From NCBI RefSeq assembly GCF_039812505.1, contig NZ_JBDIAQ010000007.1:1-54478 (forward strand): a stretch of 54,478 bases of DNA, written 5' to 3'. The stretch's first letter is position 1; every line of letters starts with the position of its first letter. Under the pieces are notes generated by a model. That model did not search any database. It saw only the letters and a list, made by a program, of their open reading frames with translations, and was not told where the DNA came from. The translations under genes and the position numbers were made by a program. Positions 1-8,663 of this stretch are shown here, piece after piece. Origin of the DNA: Intrasporangium_A sp039812505 (GTDB taxonomy: Bacteria > Actinomycetota > Actinomycetes > Actinomycetales > Dermatophilaceae).

Positions 1-519
1 GCCAGCCAGGTCGACGCGTTCCGGGTCCTGAACTACCAGGTGAACCCGGGCGGGCTGACCCTCGCGAGCTGGACCTACATCGGTGTGCTCGCCATCACCT
101 GGTTCCTGTTGGCCCGCACGACCTACGGGCGCGAGTTGTACGCCGTCGGCGGCAACGACGAGGCGGCACGGCTCTCGGGCATCAGCGTGGCCCGGGTGCG
201 GATCCTCACCCTCGTCATCTCCGGCGTCACCGCCGCCCTAGCAGGCCTGATCCTCGCCTCCCGGGGCGGGTCGGCCCAAGCGAGCCTTGCCACCGGTCTC
301 GAGCTGACCGCGATCGCGGCGACCGTTGTCGGCGGCACCAGCATCATGGGCGGCGAGGGAGCGATCTGGCGTGCCGCCGCCGGCGTGCTGATCCTGCAGC
401 TGTTCAGCAACGGGTTCAACCTGCTTGGCTGGGACACCACCTACCAGCAGGTCCTCACCGGCGCGTTGATCCTCATCGCCGTCAGCGTCGACCAGGTGCT
501 CAGGCGACGCCGCCGTTAG
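1..519 (+). CDS. ABC transporter permease, RbsC/BPD_transp_2 type (5' truncated by window edge)
   Basis: The reading frame is open from base 1, so only the C-terminal 172 residues are visible. They carry hydrophobic membrane segments and the family signature around residues 45-65, 'LYAVGGNDEAARLSGI', followed by 'VVGGTSIMGGEGAIWRA'. Both are typical of inner-membrane permeases of ribose/xylose/nucleoside ABC importers, which form the channel with an ATPase and a periplasmic-type binding lipoprotein. The protein ends in a basic tail (RRRRR). The stop lies 18 bases before the HyuA-like gene, so the permease probably sits at the end of an uptake operon that feeds the ring-opening enzymes downstream. 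The substrate cannot be read from this fragment; a hydantoin, purine-derived or sugar compound fits the neighbours. Confidence 0.9.
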   Translation, partial: ASQVDAFRVLNYQVNPGGLTLASWTYIGVLAITWFLLARTTYGRELYAVGGNDEAARLSGISVARVRILTLVISGVTAALAGLILASRGGSAQASLATGLELTAIAATVVGGTSIMGGEGAIWRAAAGVLILQLFSNGFNLLGWDTTYQQVLTGALILIAVSVDQVLRRRRR

Positions 520-537
520 CCCGGCGGTAGTCCTGCG

Positions 538-1932
538 ATGCGCGACACTGACCCAGTGAGCGATACCTGGGGGGTTCGCGTCTGCACGAGGCAGGTCACC
601 GCTGCGAGGATCACCGGTGAGGACGGCGCACACGGGCCGTCCTCATGGGTCCGTGCCCTCCGGCACGGACAAGCCGTCGCGGACGGTCTCTATGACCTGC
701 TGCGCGAGGCCGGCATCGAGGGTGCCCGGCTCGTGGCCGACGTGAGCCCAGTTCTCGACGCATGGCTTGCCCAGCAGCCCACCGGCCACAACCCCGGGTG
801 TCGGCTGGGCAGGGTGACCGTGGTCCGGGTCGCGCCGTCCCCCAGGGCGATCGCAGACCCCTTCACCGACTGGCCCGCCCACCTAAGCCGCCAGCTCGAC
901 GGCGGGTGGCTGCACCTGACCGGCGGGATCGACCTGCACGGCGGGCGCGTCATACCAACCGACACCTCGAGGATCGGCGAGGCCATTCGGCTGGCAGAGC
1001 AGCAGGGCTCGGTCGCCATCTGTGTCAGCGCGATGGGAGCACTGCTCGACAGCCAGGTCGAGTACTCGGTCGCGGAGCAGCTGGTCCGCCTGGCGCCGCC
1101 GTGCCCCGTGGTTCTGGCCCACACCGCCGGGGGCCGCAGGTTCCTCGAGCGGGAGAAGTCGGCCGTCCTGGCCGCCGCGCTCCTGCCCGCGACCGCCGGC
1201 CTTCTAGACGACCTCGAGACGGCCACGGCACGCACCGGATCTGCGCTGTGCCTCGCCGGCGCCGACGGTGCCCGGCTCGGCGTGGAGGACGCACGGGCCA
1301 TGCCCACCCGGCTCCTCGGCGCCACGAACGCCCTCATCGCCCAAGGCGCCGCAGCACTGGCCGGTCTCACCACCGCGGTCATCCTCCTCTGGGTCGGAGA
1401 CCACGCCCGGCTGCTCACCATGCGGCAAGGGGTCCTACGCACCCAGCTGGTGCGCCGCTCGACGCAACTGGGCGACCTGCGGTTCAGCCAACGCAACGCC
1501 GTCCAGTCGATCCTGACCGGACCCGCCGCCGCAGACCTGACCCGTGACCTCGTCGAGGACCGGCCGACAGTCCTGACGCGCATCACGGCCGCAGACAACC
1601 GCGGCTTCGAGGCATTCACGGCCGTGCTGAGCGGCCAGCTACCCGATGTCCACGTCGTCACCGAGGACCCACCCCTGCTCGCCGCCCTCGGCGCCCGCGC
1701 CTCGCTGCCACAGTCCGAGATCATCAAATACGCCGTCGCGTCCAGCAACGACGAGGTGCAGCAGATGCGTCACCTCCTAGTGCAGATCGCCCAAGGGCGT
1801 GTCCTAGCCGCGACGGACCGGCCGGTCGAGCTGCGGACCCTCACCGACCACCACGCGCCGCTCTCCTTCCTCCTGCCAGGCCCCGTGCTGCTGCGCGTCC
1901 ACGTCGTCGGCCTGCCGATCGAGACGAGCTGA
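538..1932 (+). CDS. Divergent hydantoinase A / oxoprolinase-like protein
   Basis: 464 residues. The order of segments follows the hydantoinase A family: an N-terminal part ('VADGLYDLLREAGIEGARLV'), a central Hydantoinase_A-like part ('PCPVVLAHTAGGRRFLEREK', then 'MPTRLLGATNALIAQGAAAL') and an ASKHA-fold-like end. It is much shorter than the usual ~680 residues. The glycine-rich phosphate loop seen in the true HyuA of this window (CVDMGGTSFDV) is replaced by 'VILLWVGDHARLLTM', so ATPase activity is doubtful. It lies 7 bases before the DUF917 gene, an association common in such loci, and may act as a partner subunit. The ATG at 538 has no clear Shine-Dalgarno; a GTG at 556 is an alternative start. 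The family call is from sequence patterns only. Confidence 0.7.
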   Translation: MRDTDPVSDTWGVRVCTRQVTAARITGEDGAHGPSSWVRALRHGQAVADGLYDLLREAGIEGARLVADVSPVLDAWLAQQPTGHNPGCRLGRVTVVRVAPSPRAIADPFTDWPAHLSRQLDGGWLHLTGGIDLHGGRVIPTDTSRIGEAIRLAEQQGSVAICVSAMGALLDSQVEYSVAEQLVRLAPPCPVVLAHTAGGRRFLEREKSAVLAAALLPATAGLLDDLETATARTGSALCLAGADGARLGVEDARAMPTRLLGATNALIAQGAAALAGLTTAVILLWVGDHARLLTMRQGVLRTQLVRRSTQLGDLRFSQRNAVQSILTGPAAADLTRDLVEDRPTVLTRITAADNRGFEAFTAVLSGQLPDVHVVTEDPPLLAALGARASLPQSEIIKYAVASSNDEVQQMRHLLVQIAQGRVLAATDRPVELRTLTDHHAPLSFLLPGPVLLRVHVVGLPIETS

Positions 1933-1938
1933 GAGCCC

Positions 1939-3093
1939 GTGCACTCCCCCACGCAGCAGGGTGGAACCGGCCAGGACGACAACGACAACGGCCGCCCCGG
2001 TGCCCCAACCGTCCTGACCGGCGACGACCTCGATGACCTGCTCTCCGGAGCCCAGCTCGGCGTGCTCACCGCCGCAAGCACCTTCGCCGGTGCCCTGGAA
2101 CGGTGGGTCGGGCGGCTTCTCGACCAGCACGGCCCGCTGCCCCTGATCCCAGCCGGCAACACCGCCAGCCGGCTCGGCGAGCACACCCACGCGTGCACGG
2201 TGGGTCTGGTCGGATCACTGGCGGCCCTCTACGAGATCCCACCGGCAGGGGACGAACCCGTTACCGCAGTGCGGCAGCTCGAGCACCTGCTCGGGGTGCG
2301 GATGCACGCCATCGCCCCGCTCAACGCGGCCGGCATCAACGCGCTGCTCGCCGTCGCCGCAGCGTGCCTGCTCGAGCTGCCGCTGATCGACGTGGACGGG
2401 CAGGGACAGGTGCTGCCCCTGATCGACCAGTCAACCTTCGCGCTGGCCGGGCTGAACCCCGCACCGCTGGTCGGGGTCGGTCCCTGGGGTGACGTGCTGT
2501 CAGTACAGTCCCCGCTGCGGCGCGGGGAAGCGGTGGAGCGGGCCGCTCTCGCCGGCGCGGGAGGGTGGCTGCTCACCGCGCTCTACCCTGCGCCCGCGAC
2601 GCGCCTGGCCGCAGCGGGGATCCCAGGCAGCCTGTCACGGGCCGTCGCCGCCGGAGCGACCCTCCGATCGGGGCGAGGACAGCTCGGCCCACGTCTGGCG
2701 CGGCAGCTCGGTGGACGGATGATCGGGCGCGGGCAGATCACCGAGATCATCCAGCATGCGGAGCCAGGCGCCCCGAGAACCCAGCCGGCCGGGCCCGTTT
2801 CCATCCGCCTGGCCAAGAGCGGCACCGCCGGTGCCGAGATCATTCTGGAGGTTCGCAACGAGGCCGTCCTCGCCTTGGTCGACGGGGCCGTCGCGGGCTG
2901 TGCACCGGATGTCATCTGCCTGCTGGATCCGCTGCGCGGGCGAACGGTCGACCTGCTCGATCTGCAGGAAGGGGACACCGTGGACGTCCTGCTGCTGCCC
3001 GCCCACGAACGGTGGCACACACCCGATGGGATCGGGCGGGCCGGGCCGCGCGCCTTCGGGCTGCACCTGCCCTACCGGAGGGGCCTGCGATGA
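1939..3093 (+). CDS. DUF917 family protein (S-methyl-thiohydantoin desulfurase-like)
   Basis: 384 residues starting at GTG 1939, six bases after the previous stop; the final TGA overlaps the next ATG (ATGA). The start 'LTGDDLDDLLSGAQLGVLTA' matches the DUF917 opening, and the middle carries the aromatic-poor acidic segment 'LIDVDGQGQVLPLIDQSTFAL' region and a C-terminal beta-rich part ending in 'RAFGLHLPYRRG'. DUF917 proteins are almost always coded beside hydantoinase A-like proteins and PucR regulators, as here. Biochemistry exists only for the thiohydantoin branch, so the exact reaction here is open. The family's typical N-terminal glycine-rich stretch is replaced by 'LLSGAQLGVLTAASTF', making this a diverged member. 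Confidence 0.75.
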   Translation: MHSPTQQGGTGQDDNDNGRPGAPTVLTGDDLDDLLSGAQLGVLTAASTFAGALERWVGRLLDQHGPLPLIPAGNTASRLGEHTHACTVGLVGSLAALYEIPPAGDEPVTAVRQLEHLLGVRMHAIAPLNAAGINALLAVAAACLLELPLIDVDGQGQVLPLIDQSTFALAGLNPAPLVGVGPWGDVLSVQSPLRRGEAVERAALAGAGGWLLTALYPAPATRLAAAGIPGSLSRAVAAGATLRSGRGQLGPRLARQLGGRMIGRGQITEIIQHAEPGAPRTQPAGPVSIRLAKSGTAGAEIILEVRNEAVLALVDGAVAGCAPDVICLLDPLRGRTVDLLDLQEGDTVDVLLLPAHERWHTPDGIGRAGPRAFGLHLPYRRGLR

Positions 3094-4649
3094 GGACCCT
3101 TCACACCGCCTCCGAGAGCATCACTCTCGCCGAGGTGCTGCGGGCCGAGCCGATGCGCAGCGTACGCATGCACGCCCTGGCCGGGCTCGGCCGGGTCGTC
3201 GACGAGATCCGGCTCATCGATGACGTCGAGCAGGTCCGTGCCGCCCGGCCGGGCACACTTGTCGTCCTGCAGCACGGCATCGCCCAGACAGCCTGGGCGA
3301 CGGCTATCACAGTCCGGTACGCATGGGAGCGGAACGTCAGGGCGGTCATCTGCGGGCTCGACGTCACCGCCGCGCCGTCGGTGATCAGCCTTGCCGAACG
3401 GCTGTCCGTACCGCTCGGCATCCACCGGGGAGACCTACCGACCCTGGCGCTCGAGCTGTCCGCGGTCGTGGCTCACCCCGAGGCAAGCCGCGCCCGGCTC
3501 ATCGCCAGATGCGCGCAGCGCCTGGCGCGCCAGGGCGAGGTCGACGCGGTCCTACATGTCATCGAGGCCGAACTGCCCGGAGTGCACGTCACCCTGCACA
3601 ACCCACCCCGGGACAACCATGAGCCGGCCGGACCAGAGCCGTGGATCCGGCTGCCGATGGGGCCGATGGACATCCCCCGTGGCAGAGAGCTCCTCGCCAC
3701 GATCGATCGCGGGTCCGTGGCCTGGGCGCGGACGGTGCGCGTGGTGCTCGAGATCGCCCGGGCGCAGATCATCGCCTGCGAGGCCACCAGCCGCATCAGG
3801 CTGGCGCGCCGGCGCCAGCTCGAGCGATGGGCACTGCGGCAGCTGACCGACCCGGAACGAACCGACAGCCACCTGGCCCACGAGAGCACCGGTCCGTGGT
3901 CGGCGCCGGCGGCCCTCGAACATCCGGCATCGCAACCCCGCGCCGCGGCCGAACGGCTCGGCTGGCAGATCGGCCCGCGCCTGATCGCCGGCAGCATCCT
4001 GCCCGCGAGCCTGGCCGTCCAGGTCGACGACGACCTCGACCTGGCCCTAGCCGCAGCGTGGCCCGAGACTGGCGACCTGACCGGGCCGGTCCGGCACGGA
4101 GCCGGCTGGGGCGTGTGGCTCAGCTTCGAGAACGACCATCCTGACGGCGAGCCCGGCCCGGCGCTCGACCGACAAGCAACGCGATCCCTGCTCGCGCTGC
4201 TGCGCCGCTGCCTCGACGAGGTCGCTGTCGGAGTGCCCCTCGTCGCAGGAATCGGCACACCAGTCGATCACGACGGGCTCACCGCGTCGCTGCGGCGCGC
4301 CGAGCTCGCCGCCAGGGCCGCCCAGGACGAGCCCGATGCGCGGGTGCTCCCGTTCACAGAGGTAGGCCCCCGCGCGTTCCTCGCCGCGGCCGCAAGTCCT
4401 GCGCTTCGTGAAGCAGCCGGTGACATGCTGGCGCCGCTGGTCGACGTCGAGGACGGCGCGGTCCTGGCCCGCACGCTGGCGGCCTATCTCGACTGCGGCG
4501 GCTCCACGGGCCGAGCCGCCGAGCTGCTCGGGGTCCACCGCAACACAGTCTCGGGCCGACTCGACCGGATCCGGCGCGTCGGCCTCGACCTCGACGACCC
4601 CGGCACCCGGCTCGGCATCCACATGGCAGCACACCTTCTTGGCCACTGA
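3090..4649 (+). CDS. PucR family transcriptional regulator
   Basis: 519 residues from the ATG that overlaps the DUF917 stop. The N-terminal ~120 residues fit the PucR ligand-sensing domain ('LAEVLRAEPMRSVRMHALAG' onward, then 'RPGTLVVLQHG'). The middle (about 250-430) fits the GGDEF-related CdaR region. The C-terminal ~65 residues form the PucR helix-turn-helix, 'AAELLGVHRNTVSGRLDRIR'. PucR-type activators respond to purine, allantoin or amino acid breakdown products and usually control neighbouring genes. Translational coupling to the DUF917 gene and the convergent hyuBA pair make this the likely local regulator. Upstream in-frame sequence could extend the reading frame, but the ATGA overlap and domain start favour 3090. 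Confidence 0.9.
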   Translation: MRTLHTASESITLAEVLRAEPMRSVRMHALAGLGRVVDEIRLIDDVEQVRAARPGTLVVLQHGIAQTAWATAITVRYAWERNVRAVICGLDVTAAPSVISLAERLSVPLGIHRGDLPTLALELSAVVAHPEASRARLIARCAQRLARQGEVDAVLHVIEAELPGVHVTLHNPPRDNHEPAGPEPWIRLPMGPMDIPRGRELLATIDRGSVAWARTVRVVLEIARAQIIACEATSRIRLARRRQLERWALRQLTDPERTDSHLAHESTGPWSAPAALEHPASQPRAAAERLGWQIGPRLIAGSILPASLAVQVDDDLDLALAAAWPETGDLTGPVRHGAGWGVWLSFENDHPDGEPGPALDRQATRSLLALLRRCLDEVAVGVPLVAGIGTPVDHDGLTASLRRAELAARAAQDEPDARVLPFTEVGPRAFLAAAASPALREAAGDMLAPLVDVEDGAVLARTLAAYLDCGGSTGRAAELLGVHRNTVSGRLDRIRRVGLDLDDPGTRLGIHMAAHLLGH

Positions 4650-4760
4650 CGGTGCTGACACACGTTGCCGCCGATACGAAGCAGAGCCGACTTGCAGGCG
4701 GCGCGACCAGTGGCGATCCAAACAGCGCCGATGTGATCCCTACTCGCGCCGCCGGCATTG

Positions 4761-6440
4761 TCAGCCGGTCTGTATCCTTACCCCGTAGACGCCCTGCGCG
4801 GCGGCAACGCTGATGAGGCCGGCCGCGAGGTCGGCCGTCACCTGGCCGCGGTCCCGGTCGGCAGGATCGCCATAACCGCCGCCGCCGCTGGTCAGGCAGC
4901 GCACCCGGTCGCCGGGGCGAAGACGCATGCCGTTGCACTTGAGCAGTCGCCGCGCGTCGGGGGTGCCGGGGTTGACGACGATCTCGGGCCCGACCCCCGC
5001 GGCGCCGCCCTCGAGACCCCACGGTGGGGTGACGGACCGCTCGAACCACAGGGAGATCGTGCAGTCGTGCAGCGCCTCGTACTCGCGCACGACCCCGACC
5101 CCGCCGCGCCACCTGCCCGCGCCGGCGCTGTCCTGCCGCAGGGCGTAGTCACGCACCCGCAACGGGAAGCGGGACTCGAAGACCTCGATCGGCAGATCCT
5201 TCAGCGAGCCGTTGACGTTGTTGATCAGGGCGCTCTCACCGTCGGAGCCATCCCAGGCACCCCATCCACCGAGGGTCGCCTCCAGGCTGACGTAATCGCG
5301 GCCGACCCGGGGGTCGTGGCCGGCGAGCATGACGATCATCGAGTCGCCGTGGCTGGCCGCGGCGACCTGGGCCGGCATGACCGGGGCCAGCGCCTGCGCC
5401 ACGAGGTCGATGAGCAGACCCAGGTGCGAGAAGTACCACTGGCAGGCTGCGGGGGCGATCGCGCCGAACACGGAGCCGTCTCGGACCTGGACCGTCATCG
5501 GGCGGAACGAGCCGCCGTTTCCGGGGACGTCGGGGCTGATGAGCAGTTTGTAGCCGACCCGGCATGCCGAGATCGCCTGGGCGACACCGCAGTTGACCGG
5601 GCCTATGGTCTGGTCCGCGGAGTCGCGGACGTCGAAGTCGATCGAGTCACCGGTGACGGTGATCCGCAGGTGGACCCGGACCGGAGTGTCCAGGTCCACG
5701 CCGTCATTGTCGAGGAAGCCTTCGGCCTCATAGACGCCGTCCGGGATCGCGGCGATAGCGGCCCGCTCGAACTGTTCGGTCTGGGCGAAGATGTCGTCGC
5801 GGGCGGCGCGGACCGTCTCGAGCCCGAACCGGGCGACGATCTCGGCCAGACGAGTCTGGCCCATCTCGATGCAGGCGATCATCGCGTGCATGTCCCCGGT
5901 GGTGGGGTAGGGGAACCGGACGTTGCGGGTGATCGTGTCGGTGACCGGGCGGATCGGCCCGCCGGCCGCGACCAGCTTTTGCGGGCCGAGCCGGAGCCCT
6001 TCCTGGAAGATCGACGTCGAGTCCATGGAGCCGCCCGGGTCCTTCGAGCCCACGTCGATCCAGTGGGCGCGGGAGGCGGTGAACCCGACAAGTGTGCCGT
6101 CGACGAAGACCGGGCCGAAGATCGTGACGTCGTTCAGGTGTGTCCCGCCCAGGTAGCTGTCGTTGAGGATCCAGACATCGCCCGGTTGCCACACCTCTCG
6201 GCCGAACATCTCCTCGGTGGCGATCGTGCACGTCTCAAGGTTGCCCAGGAAGATGGGCAGCCCCGCGGACTGGCCCAGGACCTGATGCTGGTCGTCAAGC
6301 AGGGCAACCACGCAGTCGCCCCCCTCGTAGATGATCGGAGTGTAGGCGGACCGGATCAACGACGCGTTCATGTCGGCGGCGGCCGAGGTGAGGGCGTTGC
6401 GGATGATCTCGACGGTGACGGGGTCGGGCTGGGTAGTCAC
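4761..6440 (-). CDS. hyuB: Hydantoinase B / oxoprolinase family protein (HyuB)
   Basis: 559 residues on the minus strand, start ATG overlapping the hyuA stop (ATGA, 6437-6440). It opens 'DPVTVEIIRNALTSAAADMN', the standard Hydantoinase_B beginning, and contains 'GDVWILNDSYLGGTHLNDV' (about residues 87-105) and 'VNCGVAQAISACRVGYKLL', all family landmarks. Near the C-terminus 'SGGGGYGDPADRD' is the usual end motif. HyuB is the second subunit of cytoplasmic ATP-dependent hydantoinases, N-methylhydantoinases and 5-oxoprolinases; it pairs with HyuA, which is coded immediately upstream in the same operon. The substrate cannot be told from sequence. It is convergent with the pucR-type gene, with 111 bases between the stops. 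Confidence 0.93.
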   Translation of the reverse strand: MTTQPDPVTVEIIRNALTSAAADMNASLIRSAYTPIIYEGGDCVVALLDDQHQVLGQSAGLPIFLGNLETCTIATEEMFGREVWQPGDVWILNDSYLGGTHLNDVTIFGPVFVDGTLVGFTASRAHWIDVGSKDPGGSMDSTSIFQEGLRLGPQKLVAAGGPIRPVTDTITRNVRFPYPTTGDMHAMIACIEMGQTRLAEIVARFGLETVRAARDDIFAQTEQFERAAIAAIPDGVYEAEGFLDNDGVDLDTPVRVHLRITVTGDSIDFDVRDSADQTIGPVNCGVAQAISACRVGYKLLISPDVPGNGGSFRPMTVQVRDGSVFGAIAPAACQWYFSHLGLLIDLVAQALAPVMPAQVAAASHGDSMIVMLAGHDPRVGRDYVSLEATLGGWGAWDGSDGESALINNVNGSLKDLPIEVFESRFPLRVRDYALRQDSAGAGRWRGGVGVVREYEALHDCTISLWFERSVTPPWGLEGGAAGVGPEIVVNPGTPDARRLLKCNGMRLRPGDRVRCLTSGGGGYGDPADRDRGQVTADLAAGLISVAAAQGVYGVRIQTG

Positions 6441-8479
6441 AGGGGTGCCTCCGTGGTAAGGACGAGGTTGCCGTAGTCGTCCACGGTCGTGCGGAATCCG
6501 GGCGGCACGACCGTGGTCGCGGTCTCCTCCAGCACAATCGTGGGTGACGGCAGGTGGTCGCCGGCCGACAGCGAGGAGCGCCGGGCGACCGTCGCGGGCA
6601 CCGGCTTGCCGCCGAAGACCACCTGGTGGGTCGAGCGCGCTGACTGGTCGCCCACGAGCGGGGCCGTCGTCGTCTTGGCGTGGCCCAGATCGCCGAGACC
6701 GGTGGTGCGCAAGGTCACGACCTCGATCGGTGCGCCGGGGTTGGCGTGCCCGAACCGGTGCTCGTGCATCTGCGCGAACCGTTCGGAAAGCATCGTCAGG
6801 AACGCACCGTTGTGCGGCTCCTCGGCGCTAAGCAGCGGCACGGTCAGGGTGTACTCCTGTTCGACGTAGCGCACATCGAGTGCATGGGTCAGGGTGCGCG
6901 CACCGGCAGGGACCCCTTCGCCGTCGAGGAAGGCGTGGGCCTGCTCCCCCATCGCCGTGAGATGCCGGGCCAGGTCGGCCCGGTCGAGGTCGACGTCCCG
7001 GAAGAAGTAGGCCTCGGCCAGGTCCGTGCGGATGGAGGTCTGCAGCATCCCCCACGCCGAGAACGCGCCCGGGAACCTGGGGACGACGACCTCCCGGATG
7101 CCGAGCTCCTGGGCCAGGAAGGCCGCATGCATGGGCCCGGCGCCGCCGAAGGCGACCAGCGTGAAGTCGCGCGGTTCGATGCCGCGGGCGACGGTTATGG
7201 TCCGGATCGCCTGAGCCATCTTCGCGTTGGCGACATCGCAGATCCCTTCTGCCATGGCGTCCGTCTGAAGGCCGAGCAGCTCGCCCAGGCCGGCCACCGC
7301 CGTGCGGGCCGCCTCGAGGTCGAGGTCCATCTGACCACCGGCGAACCAGGCTGGATCGACTCGCCCCAGGACGAGGTTCGCATCTGTGACCGTCGGCTCG
7401 GTCCCTCCGCGCCCGTAGCAGGCCGGGCCCGGCGAGGCACCGGCGGACTGCGGCCCGACCCGTAGGCCGCCCTGCTCCAGCCAAGCGATCGAGCCGCCGC
7501 CGGCGCCGACCGTGTGGATGTTGACCACCGGCATCAGGATGGGCAGGCCCTCCAGGCTGGTCTCGGGGGTGAGATCAGGTTTGCCGCCGATCACCAGCGA
7601 CACATCGAACGAGGTACCGCCCATGTCCACGCAGATCAGGTGGTCACGCCCGATTGCCTCTCCGAGAGCCACCCCGCCCATGGCCCCACCGACCGGCCCG
7701 GACAGCAAGGTCTGCAGCGGCCGCTGGCGGGCAGAGTCGACCGTGAGGATGCCGCCGGAGGACTGCATCACGTGAAGGGGCACAGCCAACCCCCGCCCGG
7801 TCAGGTCGTCCTCGAGCCGGGTCAGGTAACGCCGTACCACCGGGCCGGTGTAGGCCTCGATCGTGGCCGATGAGGTCCGCTCGTACTCACGCCACTCCCG
7901 AGCCGCCTCGTGCGAGAGACTGATCGTCACCTCGGGGCCGAGCTGCTCCCGCAGGATCTCGCGGGTGCGCAGCTCGTGCGCCGGGAAGCGGAAACTGAAC
8001 AGGTAGCCGACAGCGATCGCGGTGATGCCCTCGGCGCGGGCCCGTACGGCCGCTTGGCGGACCGCGTCCTCGTCGAGCGGGACGAGCTGCTCGCCCTCCG
8101 CCGAGAACCTGCCGGCGATCGGCACGATGTCCGTCAGCGGGACCAGCGGCTCGGGTTTGCGGTAATGCAGGTCATACAGGCGCCAGCGTGGCCCGCGCGC
8201 GATGTGCAGCTGATGGCTGGCGCCCTCGCTCGCCAGGAGCAGCACCCGTTCTCCGCGTCGGGTCAAGAACGCGTTGAGTCCCTGGGTCGTGCCATGCACC
8301 AGGAAGGAGATGTCGGCCGGGTCGCGCACGAGGGCACCCAAGGCCGTGTTGACCCCCTCGGTCAGGTCATCCGGCGTGGTGGAGGCCTTGCCGGCCCGAT
8401 AGCTGCCCAGTTCCTCGTCATAGGCGATGACATCCGTGAAGGTGCCTCCGATGTCCATCGACACGCGCTGCTGTGCCAC
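6437..8479 (-). CDS. hyuA: Hydantoinase A / oxoprolinase family protein (HyuA)
   Basis: 680 residues, full length for the family. Start is GTG at 8479, preceded on the minus strand by the Shine-Dalgarno GGAAGGA about 7 bases upstream. The N-terminus 'MDIGGTFTDVIAYDEELG' and 'GTTQGLNAFLTRRGERVLLL' belong to Hydant_A_N; the second ASKHA nucleotide-binding loop 'ICVDMGGTSFDVSLVIGG' lies near residue 278; 'FGGAGPMHAAFLAQELGI' near 430 is another family landmark. HyuA binds ATP and phosphorylates the ring amide, and HyuB completes hydrolysis. Unlike the HyuA-like protein at 538, both phosphate loops are intact here, so this is the catalytically competent copy. The stop overlaps the hyuB start, implying coupled translation at a 1:1 ratio. 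Confidence 0.94.
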   Translation of the reverse strand: MAQQRVSMDIGGTFTDVIAYDEELGSYRAGKASTTPDDLTEGVNTALGALVRDPADISFLVHGTTQGLNAFLTRRGERVLLLASEGASHQLHIARGPRWRLYDLHYRKPEPLVPLTDIVPIAGRFSAEGEQLVPLDEDAVRQAAVRARAEGITAIAVGYLFSFRFPAHELRTREILREQLGPEVTISLSHEAAREWREYERTSSATIEAYTGPVVRRYLTRLEDDLTGRGLAVPLHVMQSSGGILTVDSARQRPLQTLLSGPVGGAMGGVALGEAIGRDHLICVDMGGTSFDVSLVIGGKPDLTPETSLEGLPILMPVVNIHTVGAGGGSIAWLEQGGLRVGPQSAGASPGPACYGRGGTEPTVTDANLVLGRVDPAWFAGGQMDLDLEAARTAVAGLGELLGLQTDAMAEGICDVANAKMAQAIRTITVARGIEPRDFTLVAFGGAGPMHAAFLAQELGIREVVVPRFPGAFSAWGMLQTSIRTDLAEAYFFRDVDLDRADLARHLTAMGEQAHAFLDGEGVPAGARTLTHALDVRYVEQEYTLTVPLLSAEEPHNGAFLTMLSERFAQMHEHRFGHANPGAPIEVVTLRTTGLGDLGHAKTTTAPLVGDQSARSTHQVVFGGKPVPATVARRSSLSAGDHLPSPTIVLEETATTVVPPGFRTTVDDYGNLVLTTEAPL

Positions 8480-8648
8480 TGCTGGTTCCTTCCATCCGGG
8501 TGCCGCTCAGGCTAGGAAGTCACGAACCGGTAAGACGGTGCCTGTCGCCCAGTCCCGGGTGCCCGTTATGGGCTGCCCGCACCCTGCCGGGCGATGCGAG
8601 GGTGCTGTGCTGTGTCATCTGATGCCCGCGCAGTCGCGGCCGGCGCAC

Positions 8649-8654
8649 AGGAGG
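8649..8654 (+). promoter_or_regulatory. Strong Shine-Dalgarno supporting a TTG start of the aminopeptidase gene
   Basis: A perfect AGGAGG sits 9 bases before a TTG (8664) that is in frame with the M17 peptidase. No other start between 8,427 and 8,720 has comparable support. The 184 bases between the two divergent coding starts (8480-8663) must hold promoters for both hyuAB and the peptidase, but no clear -10/-35 pair was recognised. Confidence 0.65.
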
Positions 8655-8663
8655 ACGGCACGG

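Noticed and set aside
2565..3089. N-terminal extension of the PucR-type regulator
   Set aside because: It would overlap the DUF917 gene in another frame, and its composition (Arg/Ala/Gly-rich) is that of a shadow. The PucR domain starts after 3090.
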